Part shown: one piece after another, positions 6,199 through 14,303 of the stretch
How positions within the stretch are numbered: the first letter of the stretch is position 1
Layout: each line of letters starts with the position of its first letter
The notes under the pieces: model-generated
Databases searched by the model: none
What the model saw: the letters and a program-made list of their open reading frames with translations, nothing else
Told to the model about the DNA's origin: nothing
Translations under genes and position numbers: made by a program
From: Erythrobacter sp. UBA1916
GTDB taxonomy: Bacteria; Pseudomonadota; Alphaproteobacteria; Sphingomonadales; Sphingomonadaceae
Reading direction: 5' to 3'
Assembly: GCA_002337385.1 (NCBI GenBank)
Contig: DDFY01000032.1
Location: 110,696 to 174,695 of the forward strand
DNA length: 64,000 bases

Positions 6199-8427
6199 AT
6201 GACTCATCGGTGGCATTGGATAGCAGCCTTGGCATTAGTATCGGGCGCAGCGCAGGCTCAGGACAACGAACCCGAAGAGCTTACGCTCGATGCGGTATAT
6301 GGCAGCCCTTCGCTTTCCGGCTCTGCGCCGCGCGGGCTGCAGCTTTCGCCCGATGGCCGCTATGCCACACTGCTGAAGCCGCGCGCCGACGATCGCCAGC
6401 GCTATGACCTGTGGGCGATCGACACTGCCACCGGCGAAGAGCGGATGCTGGTCGACAGCGAGGCGCTGGGCGGGCGCGAAATCTCCGAGGAGGAGAAGAT
6501 GCGCCGCGAGCGGATGCGGCTGGCGGGCACGCGCGGGATCATCTCCTATGACTGGGGGCCCGACGGCAAGGCGCTGCTGGTGCCCATCGACGGCGACCTG
6601 TGGCTGGCCCCGCTTAACGGCGAACCACGCCAGCTGACCGACACCGAGGCAGGCGAACTCGACGCCAAGCTGTCCGAAACGGGCCGCTATGCGAGCTTCG
6701 TGCGCAACGGCGATCTCTATGTCGTGGAAACCGCCGATGGCGCCGAGCACCGCCTGACCGACAGCGCCACCGATACCGTGACCTGGGGGTCGGCCGAATT
6801 CGTCGCGCAGGAGGAGCTGGACCGCTCCAGCGGGCACTGGTGGAGCCCGGATGACAGCCGCCTCGCGGTCGCGCGGGTCGATGAGAGCGATGTGGACGTG
6901 GTCCAGCGGCTGGCGATCGGGGCGGAAGGCTCCGCGCTGATTGCGCAACGCTATCCGCGTGCGGGCACCGACAACGCGCTGGTCGAGCTTTACGTGATGC
7001 GGCCCGATGGCAGCGACCGGGTCAAGGTCGACCTCGGGGACAATCCCGACATCTATCTCGCCCGTGTTTACTGGTCGGCGGACGGCAAGACGCTGTGGGT
7101 TGGCCGCCTTAGCCGTGACCAGAAGCGGCTTGATCTGTTGGAAGTCGACCCTGACACCGGCGCATCGGAAGTGCTGTTTAGCGAAACGTCCGACACCTTC
7201 GTCAACCTCGCGACGAGCGGGTTCGGGCAGGGCGGCGAGGCTGGCCTGCGCGCGCTCAAGGGGGGCGGTTTCCTGTGGCTGTCGGAGCGCGATGGCTACA
7301 TGCACCTTTATCGCTGGAAAGATGGCGAACTGACCCAGCTCACCAGCGGCGACTGGGTGGTGAGCGGGCTTGCCGGTGTCGATGAGGCGAACGGCCTTGC
7401 CTATGTCACCGGCAACCGCGAAACACCGCTCGAACGGCATATCTATGCGGTGCAGCTCGATGGCACGGGCGAACCGCAGCGCCTTACCGAACGTGGCTAC
7501 TGGAACAGCGGCTCGCTTGACCGCACCGGCACGCGGCTGATTATCCAGCGGCAGAGCCCGCTGCAGCCGCCGCAGGTTTATCTCGCCGACAACACGGGCG
7601 AGCGGCTCGAATGGATCGAGCAAAACGCCATTACGCCAGACCATCCCTTCGCGCCCTATTCCGCGCTGCTGACCGAGCCGGAATTCGGCACGCTCACCGC
7701 GTCCGATGGGCAGGTGCTGCACTGGGAGGTGATGAAGCCCGAGGGCGAAGGCCCGTTCCCGGTGCTTTTCGAGGTCTATGGCGGCCCCCACGCACAACGC
7801 GTGGCACGCTACTGGGTCTCGCCGCTTGATCGCTGGTGGGTCGAACAGGGCTATGCCATCTTCCGCCTCGACAACCGCGGCTCAGGCAATCGCGGGCGCG
7901 CTTTCGAGGAGCCGATCTATCAAGCACTCGGCACGGTCGAGGTCGAGGATCAGCTCGCCGGGCTCAAGTGGCTCAAGCAGCAGAGCTGGGCCGATGCTGA
8001 CCGGATCGTGGTCGATGGCTGGTCCTATGGCGGCTATATGACACTGAAGCTGCTTGAGGCGGCACCCGGTGCCTTCGCCGGGGGCATCTCCGGCGCGCCG
8101 GTGACGCAGTGGGACCTTTACGACACCGCCTATACCGAGCGCTATCTGGGCGATCCGCGCGAGGTGCCGCAAGTTTACGAGGCGGCTGACGCGCTGCCGC
8201 GTGCGGGCGACATTGCCGATCCGCTGCTGGTGATCCACGGCATGAGCGACGACAACGTGGTGTTCGACAATTCCGTGCGGTTGTTCGCGGCTCTGCAACA
8301 GGCGCGCGTGCCGTTCGACACTGCCGTCTATCCGGGGCAGGCACACGGGTTTCAGGGCAAGGATATCCTGATCCATCGCACGCTGACGATGCAGGACTTC
8401 CTCGACCGCGTTACGGCTGCGGACTGA
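6199..8427 (+). CDS. Dipeptidyl-peptidase IV (S9B serine peptidase), periplasmic
   Basis: Removes X-Pro or X-Ala dipeptides from peptide N-termini. 742 residues from the ATG at 6199, which gives a normal signal peptide (MTHRWHWIAALALVSGAAQAQ); the in-frame ATG at 6136 would add 21 residues before it. A beta-propeller (about 40-480) contains the paired glutamates VAQEELDRSSGHWWSPD that hold the substrate N-terminus in DPP IV. The alpha/beta hydrolase domain has the nucleophile in GWSYGG (about 610), Asp in GMSDDNV and His in GQAHGF (about 716). Its 3' end overlaps the convergent nucleotidase gene by 17 bp. Confidence 0.93.
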   Translation: MTHRWHWIAALALVSGAAQAQDNEPEELTLDAVYGSPSLSGSAPRGLQLSPDGRYATLLKPRADDRQRYDLWAIDTATGEERMLVDSEALGGREISEEEKMRRERMRLAGTRGIISYDWGPDGKALLVPIDGDLWLAPLNGEPRQLTDTEAGELDAKLSETGRYASFVRNGDLYVVETADGAEHRLTDSATDTVTWGSAEFVAQEELDRSSGHWWSPDDSRLAVARVDESDVDVVQRLAIGAEGSALIAQRYPRAGTDNALVELYVMRPDGSDRVKVDLGDNPDIYLARVYWSADGKTLWVGRLSRDQKRLDLLEVDPDTGASEVLFSETSDTFVNLATSGFGQGGEAGLRALKGGGFLWLSERDGYMHLYRWKDGELTQLTSGDWVVSGLAGVDEANGLAYVTGNRETPLERHIYAVQLDGTGEPQRLTERGYWNSGSLDRTGTRLIIQRQSPLQPPQVYLADNTGERLEWIEQNAITPDHPFAPYSALLTEPEFGTLTASDGQVLHWEVMKPEGEGPFPVLFEVYGGPHAQRVARYWVSPLDRWWVEQGYAIFRLDNRGSGNRGRAFEEPIYQALGTVEVEDQLAGLKWLKQQSWADADRIVVDGWSYGGYMTLKLLEAAPGAFAGGISGAPVTQWDLYDTAYTERYLGDPREVPQVYEAADALPRAGDIADPLLVIHGMSDDNVVFDNSVRLFAALQQARVPFDTAVYPGQAHGFQGKDILIHRTLTMQDFLDRVTAAD

Positions 8428-10084
8428 CCTCGCGCACACGTCCGCACGGCGGGATCGTGGCCCCCGGTGCGAGCCAGGCTTCGAGCGCGTCGAGGTCGCC
8501 ACCTGCGTTCTCGATGGCGGGAAAGTGGGTGAAGGTCGAAAAGCCGTCACCGCCTCCGGCAAGGAAGTTATTGATCGCGACGCGATAGGTCGCCGCCGGA
8601 TCGAGCGCCTTGCCGTCCAGCGTCATGGCCACGATCCGTTCGCCCGCGGGGCGGCTGCGGTCGAAGCTGTAGGCGAACCCTTGGGAGGGAAGCAGCGCGG
8701 AATGGCAGATTGCGACGTTGCCGTCGGCCTCGTCGCAGAACTGTTCTTCGAGCGCGGCCTTGATCGCGCTTCCCGGCATCTCCACCAGCATCACCCAGTT
8801 GGCGAAGGGCTGCATGGCGAAGATGTCGCCGTAGGTCATGGCTCCGCTGCGGCCCGGTGGCAGATCGGTGCGCACGCCGCCCGAATTGACGAAAGCGATG
8901 TCGGCTGGTCCGCCCGCCAGAGTGCGCGTGGCAGCGAGCTGGGCATCGGCCACCAACCGGCTGGCGGAGCTTTCAAGGCAGTCTTCGCGGTGTTCAGCGA
9001 CGAGTTGCCATTCGCCGACGGGGCGCTGGGCAATGGCCGCCCCCGCTTCGACGTAGCGCGCCACCAGCGCGGCGATCTCGGGGTCTTCCCCGGCCTCCGG
9101 CGTGACTGGCACGTTGCGCGCGGTGAGCGAGAGCACGCTGTCGCTTGCCGGGTCGAGCGCCATGTCGATCTGCGTGACGAAGGCGCCATAGCGCCCGGCG
9201 CTGGTCAGCGTGCGCTCGCCCACCTTGCAGGTATAGGCCTGATGGGTGTGGCCCGAGACCACCAGCCCGATGGCCGGATCGAGCCGCTCAAGGATCGGCA
9301 TGATCGGCCCCGACAGGCCGGGGCAGCCCTCAAGGTTGAACGTGGGATCGACCAGCCCGCCCTCGTGGATCAACAGCACCACCGCGTCGGCGCCCTCGGC
9401 CACGAGGCCAGCCGCTAGTCGGTTAGCCGCTTCGGCCTCATCGCCGAAGGTGTATCCTTCGGTGGCCGAAGAGGTGACCATCAGCGGGGTGTCTTTCAGC
9501 GTCAGCCCGATAAAGCCGATCTTTGCGCCGCCCACTTCGCGCAAGGTGGTGCCGGGGAACAGCGTGGCGCCGTTCTCGTCGGTGGTATTGCCAGCAAGAT
9601 AGCGGAACGATGCCCCGGCGAAAGGTTCGAGCGCGCAGGGTGTGCGCGGGGTATAGGCCTCGCAGCCGCCCTCCTGCATCCGCCGCAATTCGTCGATTCC
9701 GCGGTCGAACTCGTGGTTGCCGACCGAGGCCACGTCGAGCCCGGCAAGGTTAAGCGCGGCGATGGCGGGCTCGTCGAGGAACTGCTGCGAGATCACGGGG
9801 CTTGCCCCGATCAGGTCGCCTGCGGCCACCACCAAGCTGGCCGGCTGTTCGGCGCGCAGGCGGGCGATAGTCGCGCCCAGCCGCGCTGCGCCGCCGAGGA
9901 CAGCGCTTTGGGGGTCTTCCTCGCCTGCGTAGCTGACTTCATTCGTGGGCGGCAGCAGTGCGCCGTGAAAGTCGTTGAGCGCGATGATCCGCACTTCCAC
10001 CGGCGCGGGCTCGGCATCTGGAAAGGTCGCGCAGGCCGAGAGAGCAAGGACGGCGAGCGAAGCGGATACGAGGCGCATGGTCAT
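8411..10084 (-). CDS. Lipoprotein 5'-nucleotidase/metallophosphoesterase (UshA family)
   Basis: Hydrolyses 5'-nucleotides, or related phosphoesters, outside the cytoplasm. 557 residues from the ATG at 10084, chosen because GGAAG lies 8 bases upstream and because it begins a lipoprotein signal with lipobox LSAC. The N-terminal metallophosphoesterase domain shows the metal motifs NDFHGA, GDLIGASP, GNHEFD and GHTH; the C-terminal 5'-nucleotidase domain has NSGGVRTDL and the aromatic-rich base-binding region. The longer upstream reading frame would bury the signal peptide. It follows the transporter gene by 73 bp on the same strand and converges with the DPP IV gene. Confidence 0.92.
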   Translation of the reverse strand: MTMRLVSASLAVLALSACATFPDAEPAPVEVRIIALNDFHGALLPPTNEVSYAGEEDPQSAVLGGAARLGATIARLRAEQPASLVVAAGDLIGASPVISQQFLDEPAIAALNLAGLDVASVGNHEFDRGIDELRRMQEGGCEAYTPRTPCALEPFAGASFRYLAGNTTDENGATLFPGTTLREVGGAKIGFIGLTLKDTPLMVTSSATEGYTFGDEAEAANRLAAGLVAEGADAVVLLIHEGGLVDPTFNLEGCPGLSGPIMPILERLDPAIGLVVSGHTHQAYTCKVGERTLTSAGRYGAFVTQIDMALDPASDSVLSLTARNVPVTPEAGEDPEIAALVARYVEAGAAIAQRPVGEWQLVAEHREDCLESSASRLVADAQLAATRTLAGGPADIAFVNSGGVRTDLPPGRSGAMTYGDIFAMQPFANWVMLVEMPGSAIKAALEEQFCDEADGNVAICHSALLPSQGFAYSFDRSRPAGERIVAMTLDGKALDPAATYRVAINNFLAGGGDGFSTFTHFPAIENAGGDLDALEAWLAPGATIPPCGRVREVSPQP

Positions 10085-10157
10085 CGAGGCGTCTTCCAGG
10101 GCAACGGTTGCACGGTGATGACATGAGCGCCCGCGAGGCCGGGGTAAAGGCACTAGG

Positions 10158-11132
10158 TCAGGCTTCGCGCTGGTCGGCTTCTCGCCCATAGCGCGCGGCC
10201 AGCACGGCGCAGACAATCAATTGGAGCTGGTGGAATACCATCAGCGGCAGGATCACTGCACCCACGGTGGCCGCCGGGAACAGCACACCGGCCATCGGCA
10301 CGCCGGTGGCCAGGCTCTTCTTCGAGCCGCAGAACTGCAGCACGATAATATCCTCGCGTGCAAAGCCGAGCCAGCGACCGGCCACTGCGGTGAGCGTCAG
10401 GACGAAGGCGAGCAGTATGACCGAGACGGCAAGGATCGTCAGCAGGTCTCCCGCCGACACTCGCGACCACAGGCCATCGACCACCGCGGCGCTGAACGCG
10501 GCATAGACCACCATCAGCACCGAGCCGCGATCCACCACCAGCAGCAGCGCCCGTTGCCGCGCGATCCAGCTCCCGATCAGCGGCTGCAACAGGTGCCCCG
10601 CAAGAAACGGCAGCAGCAGTTGGACGACGATAGTGAGCACAGCGTCGCCCGATATGCCGCCCTGCTCACCCGTCAGCAGCAACGCCACCAGAACCGGGGT
10701 GATGACAATGCCCGCAAGGTTGGAAAAGGCCGCGCTGCACACTGCCCCTGCGACGTTGCCGTGCGCAATTGCGGTGAAGGCGATCGAGCTTTGCACGGTG
10801 GAGGGCAGCAGCGTGAGAAAAACCAGCCCGGTGCGCAGCCACGGATCGAGGAAGGGCAGCATGGCAATGGCGAGCCCCAGCAGCGGAAACACGCCATAGG
10901 TTACCGCGCCAACCGAGGCATGAAGCCGCCAGTGCCGTGCCCCGTCGATCACCGCCTGCCGCGAGAGCCGCGCGCCGTGGAGGAAGAACAGCGCCACGAT
11001 GCCGACATCGGCGGCCACTCCGGCGATGTCAGCCCCGACCCCGCGCGCGGGCAGCAGCGAGGCAAGGCCGACCGTGCCCATCAGCAGCACGATAAAGCTA
11101 TCGATCCTGAGGCGGGCGAGGAGGGCCTTCAT
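10158..11132 (-). CDS. Bile acid:sodium symporter-like transporter
   Basis: A 324-residue protein with about nine or ten hydrophobic segments, matching the SBF-like (PF13593, YfeH type) branch of the bile acid/sodium symporter superfamily: VGADIAGVAADVGIVALFFLHGARLS near the N-terminus, LTLLPSTVQSSIAFTAIAHGNVAGAV in the middle and the unwound FCGSKKSLATGVPMAG motif near residue 265. Start ATG at 11132 (MKALLARLRID) rather than far upstream codons, which lie in the TetR gene region. Substrate cannot be told. It is divergent from the TetR regulator at 11254, a usual arrangement for a regulator and its target. Confidence 0.88.
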   Translation of the reverse strand: MKALLARLRIDSFIVLLMGTVGLASLLPARGVGADIAGVAADVGIVALFFLHGARLSRQAVIDGARHWRLHASVGAVTYGVFPLLGLAIAMLPFLDPWLRTGLVFLTLLPSTVQSSIAFTAIAHGNVAGAVCSAAFSNLAGIVITPVLVALLLTGEQGGISGDAVLTIVVQLLLPFLAGHLLQPLIGSWIARQRALLLVVDRGSVLMVVYAAFSAAVVDGLWSRVSAGDLLTILAVSVILLAFVLTLTAVAGRWLGFAREDIIVLQFCGSKKSLATGVPMAGVLFPAATVGAVILPLMVFHQLQLIVCAVLAARYGREADQREA

Positions 11133-11253
11133 GTGGTGGCTTTCGTTGGCGGGGCGAGCAGACCCGCTAGGGCGGCCTCGGCCGCTAATCAATCCCCACA
11201 CGACTTGGGGGTGAGGCTTTTCTCCAGACCTTGCCGGGGCTAGCCTCGTGCGC

Positions 11254-11829
11254 ATGAGCCCCATGAAAAACGAAACCCGTTCCAAACTGCTCGCCGCTGC
11301 TGAGCAGATTCTCGTCTTGCGCGGGATCACCGGCTTGTCGGTACGCAAGGTGGGGGAGGCGGCAGGGCTCAACCCCACTTTGGTGACCTATCACTTCGGC
11401 TCGCTCGGCAAACTGCTGGAGGAGCTGCGCGATCGTAATATGAACCCGGTCCTCGCTGGTTGGGAGGGGCTGGAGCAGTACGACGATCTCGATGCGATCC
11501 TGCGTAGCTGGCTGGCGCCGTTGCTGATGCCGGCGGCCTTTACCGAGGGCGGGCGGGCGCTGGTGGTGATCGACGAGATTGCCGCCCGCGGTGAGGGTGA
11601 TCTCGGTGAACAGGTTATGACGGCGATGCAAAGCTTCAGCCAGCGGCTTCGCGACATGCTCGCGCCCTATTGCCCGTCGCTTGACCCAACCGAGCTTCGC
11701 GCCCGCGTGCGCTTTATATCTGCCGCCGCACTCGGCCCGCCGCCGCGCCATCGCGGAATGACCGGGGTGGGGGTCGAGGACGAGCTGGATTACCTCGTGC
11801 GCTTCGCCCGCATCGCGCTGAAAGAGTAA
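11254..11829 (+). CDS. TetR-family transcriptional regulator
   Basis: A 191-residue protein. The N-terminal helix-turn-helix (about 8-55: RSKLLAAAEQILVLRGITGLSVRKVGEAAGLNPTLVTYHFGSLGKLLEEL) is typical of TetR. The ligand domain is not informative. ATG 11254 is used; GTG 11248 and ATG 11266 are alternatives and no strong SD distinguishes them. Two targets are plausible: the divergent transporter at 10158..11132 and the flavoprotein operon that begins 68 bp downstream behind a 26-bp perfect palindrome of TetR-operator type. Confidence 0.88.
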   Translation: MSPMKNETRSKLLAAAEQILVLRGITGLSVRKVGEAAGLNPTLVTYHFGSLGKLLEELRDRNMNPVLAGWEGLEQYDDLDAILRSWLAPLLMPAAFTEGGRALVVIDEIAARGEGDLGEQVMTAMQSFSQRLRDMLAPYCPSLDPTELRARVRFISAAALGPPPRHRGMTGVGVEDELDYLVRFARIALKE

Positions 11830-11859
11830 ACGCGAGAAAGGATTGCCAGCGGTGAGAGG

Positions 11860-11885
11860 CTTATTTATACGATCGTATAAATAAG
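11860..11885. promoter_or_regulatory. 26-bp perfect palindrome, operator of the flavoprotein operon
   Basis: The centre is TATACGATCGTATA, and symmetry is exact over 13 bp each side. It ends inside the SD sequence (AAGGAGG, 11883 on) of the first flavoprotein gene, so a bound dimer would block transcription start or ribosome access. The type and size fit a TetR-family operator, and a TetR gene ends 30 bp upstream. Confidence 0.75.
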
Positions 11886-11896
11886 GAGGGGTACCT

Positions 11897-13486
11897 GTGG
11901 TAACGCCGAACACGATGACCGAGGCCGATTTTGCTGACGGTCTTGGAGAGATGCGCTCGATTGTCGGGTCGGAATGGGTGTTTGACCAGCCGGCCGATCT
12001 CAACACCTACCGCGATTTTTACTCGGTGCTGTGGGGCGAGCCGGAGGAAAAGCTGGCCTCTGCTGCCATCGCCCCGGCGAGCGTGGAAGAGGTGCAGGCC
12101 ATCGTCCGCGCAGCGGGGGAGCGGAACATGCCGCTTTACCCGATCAGCACCGGGCGCAATCTCGGCTATGGCGGCTCGGCGCCGGTGCTCTCGGGCAGCG
12201 TGGTGCTCGACCTGAAGCGGATGAACCGCGTGCTCGAGGTGAACGAGGCCAATTGCTCGTGTCTGGTCGAGCCGGGTGTCTCTTACTTCGATATGTACCG
12301 GCACCTGCAGGAAAGTGGCTCGAAGCTGTGGCTCGACGTGCCCGATCCGGGTTGGGGCTCGCTGATCGGCAATGCGATGGATTCGGGCGGCGGCTACACC
12401 GCGTCGGGCTATCGCGGGCATTGGGAGGCGGTGTGCGGCGTTGAGGCGGTGATGGCCGATGGCGAGGTGCTGCGCACCGGCATGGGCGCGCTGCCCGGCA
12501 GCGAGACATGGCAGCAATATCGCATGGGGATCGGCCCGTGCCTTGACGGGCTGTTTCGCCAGTCGACGCTGGGCGTGGTCACCAAGATGGGCTTCTACCT
12601 GTTCCCGCAGCCCGAAGCGCATCTGTCAGCGAGCGTCAGCGTCTATCGCTACGAAGACCTCGACGAGCTGGTCGAGATCTTGAACGAGCTGGAATATGGC
12701 AATGTGTTCAACGGCATGCCGGGGGTCGGCTCGCCGGTGCTCAGCCAGGAAAGCCCGATTGCCATGGCGATCGTGCCCGAGCCGGACGAGATGAACCGGA
12801 TGGTCCGCGAGACGGGGCTGGCCGCTTGGCGCGCCTCGTTCAATTTCTACGGTCCGGAGAAGGTCATCGCGGCGCAGTGGGAGCACGTGCGCGACCGCTT
12901 CGCCCACTTCGAAGGGGTGACCTACCACGCCGAGGAGCCGGTGCGTTTCCCGCTCACCCAGGCGCAGCTCGAGAAGGTGCAGAAGCCGCGTTATGGCATC
13001 CCCTCTCTGGAGATATTTACGGTCGGCAGCCAGGGCTTTGGCAAGTTCAACCCGTCGGACGGGCACATCTGGTTCTCCGCCGTCATCCCGCGCTCTGGCA
13101 AGGGGGTGATCGAAGCGAACCGGGTGATGCGGCAGGCCTGCAAGGAGCGCGGGCTTGAGCTGTTCATGCTCGCACCCGCCGTCACCTGCTGGACGCGCAG
13201 CTTCGTGCTGTTCGCCGCCGTGCCGGTGTACAAGGAGGTGGAGAAGAACCGGCATCTGCGCCAGTCGATCAAGGAGATCATCGCGCTGTGCGGCGAGCAT
13301 GGTTGGGGTGAATACCGCTGCCCGCCTGCATTCATGGATGCGGTGATGGATGCCTACAGCTTCTCCGATCACAAGCTGCGCCGCGTGAACGAGCAGATCA
13401 AGGATGCGCTCGATCCCAAGGGCATTCTGTCGGCGGGGCGTTATGGCGTCTGGCCGAAGCATCTGCGCGAGGGGAGGGGGGCATGA
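11897..13486 (+). CDS. VAO/PCMH-family FAD-dependent phenol oxidase or dehydrogenase, subunit 1
   Basis: A 529-residue flavoprotein of the vanillyl-alcohol oxidase / 4-cresol dehydrogenase family, which oxidises para-alkylphenols through a quinone methide. The PCMH-type FAD domain shows PISTGRNLGYGGSAP (about 82-96) and LVEPGVSYFDMY; the C-terminus has GWGEYRCPPAFMDAVMDAYSFSDH and ILSAGRYGVWPK, very like PchF. There is no signal peptide. GTG start with SD AGGAGG 7 bases upstream. It overlaps the cytochrome gene by 4 bp, so the pair probably forms a flavocytochrome like PCMH, with the cytochrome taking the electrons. Where VAO has its FAD-linking histidine this protein appears to have Ser-Phe (in CWTRSFVLF); this alignment was done by eye. 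Confidence 0.92.
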   Translation: MVTPNTMTEADFADGLGEMRSIVGSEWVFDQPADLNTYRDFYSVLWGEPEEKLASAAIAPASVEEVQAIVRAAGERNMPLYPISTGRNLGYGGSAPVLSGSVVLDLKRMNRVLEVNEANCSCLVEPGVSYFDMYRHLQESGSKLWLDVPDPGWGSLIGNAMDSGGGYTASGYRGHWEAVCGVEAVMADGEVLRTGMGALPGSETWQQYRMGIGPCLDGLFRQSTLGVVTKMGFYLFPQPEAHLSASVSVYRYEDLDELVEILNELEYGNVFNGMPGVGSPVLSQESPIAMAIVPEPDEMNRMVRETGLAAWRASFNFYGPEKVIAAQWEHVRDRFAHFEGVTYHAEEPVRFPLTQAQLEKVQKPRYGIPSLEIFTVGSQGFGKFNPSDGHIWFSAVIPRSGKGVIEANRVMRQACKERGLELFMLAPAVTCWTRSFVLFAAVPVYKEVEKNRHLRQSIKEIIALCGEHGWGEYRCPPAFMDAVMDAYSFSDHKLRRVNEQIKDALDPKGILSAGRYGVWPKHLREGRGA

Positions 13487-13905
13487 GGAGCGTTGTCGTA
13501 GCGGCCGCCGTTGCGGCACTCGCCTTTGGAGTGGCGCAAGCACAAGATGGCATGCGCACCGGCCCCACCGCGCCCGACCTGGCCGAGGGCAAGGCCGTGT
13601 TCGCCAAGTGGTGCGCGCCGTGCCATGCGCCCAATCCGGGGCTCGCGGGTACCTTCGCGCTACAGCACAAGTACGATGGCAAGGTGCCCGCCGCGCTCGA
13701 GAACCGAACCGACCTGCAACCTGCGCTGGTCGCCTATTTCGTGCGTAACGGTGTCGCATGGATGCCGCCGTTCCGCCCGACCGAGATTTCCGACGCGCAG
13801 CTCGCGGCGCTCAACGCCTACCTTACCGCCCCGCTCGATCAGCGCGGTGCTCCGGCGGAGCTGCTGGCCGAGGAAATGGTGCAGTTGCGGAGTGAAGGGC
13901 AATGA
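13483..13905 (+). CDS. Small cytochrome c, partner of flavoprotein 1
   Basis: A 140-residue secreted cytochrome: signal peptide ending near GVAQAQ (residue 21), one haem motif CAPCH (about 45-49) and a likely Met ligand in WMPPFRP (about 92). It should accept electrons from the flavoprotein encoded just upstream (ATGA overlap), as PchC does for PchF, and pass them to the periplasmic electron chain. It is clearly related to the second cytochrome of this operon (KYDGK-PAALE-R-DL, FVRNGV, MPPFR, DAQ). Confidence 0.92.
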   Translation: MRSVVVAAAVAALAFGVAQAQDGMRTGPTAPDLAEGKAVFAKWCAPCHAPNPGLAGTFALQHKYDGKVPAALENRTDLQPALVAYFVRNGVAWMPPFRPTEISDAQLAALNAYLTAPLDQRGAPAELLAEEMVQLRSEGQ

Positions 13906-14303
13906 TCCGGCGCGATATGCTCAAGTGGGGTGCGCTCGTTCCGGCCCTGGCGGGTGTTCCGGGAATGGCGCGTGCGCAGGCGGGTGAGGGGCTCGACGTC
14001 CTGCTGCTCGACACGCGCTTCGGTGAAGGACCGCTGGATGACATGGGGGCGGCGCGCGTGCTCACCTTTGCGGGCGATGTTACCAAGGTGTGGTACGAGC
14101 ATCTTGACCGCGCATGGCGCCAGCCCGGCTTTGTGGTGGGCGGCATCACCGGCGCTGATGCACTGTTCGTGCTCGAAACACTGGCCCGGCAGCAGGGCCG
14201 CAAGGTGGTCGCGCGCAAGGCGCTTGAGGTCGCGCCGCTGGCGGGCGACATCGCGCCGGTGAGCTGGGTGATCGCGCCTGCCCATCCCAGCGTGCTGGCG
14301 TGA
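13902..14303 (+). CDS. Twin-arginine signal protein in the pchX position
   Basis: A 133-residue protein beginning MIRRDMLKWGALVPALAG, a short twin-arginine-type signal (RR, hydrophobic core, ARAQ cleavage near residue 26). The rest has no recognised domain. In Pseudomonas putida the 4-cresol operon pchACXF has a gene of unknown role, pchX, between cytochrome and flavoprotein, the same place as here. Because neither flavoprotein has a signal peptide, this protein could carry a folded flavoprotein through the Tat pore; that is inference. It overlaps both neighbours by 4 bp, so all are translated together. Confidence 0.75.
   Translation: MIRRDMLKWGALVPALAGVPGMARAQAGEGLDVLLLDTRFGEGPLDDMGAARVLTFAGDVTKVWYEHLDRAWRQPGFVVGGITGADALFVLETLARQQGRKVVARKALEVAPLAGDIAPVSWVIAPAHPSVLA

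Noticed and set aside
11194..11210. CCCCA-N7-TGGGG inverted repeat between the transporter and TetR genes
   Set aside because: Short and GC-rich, expected by chance; the 26-bp palindrome is a far better operator candidate.
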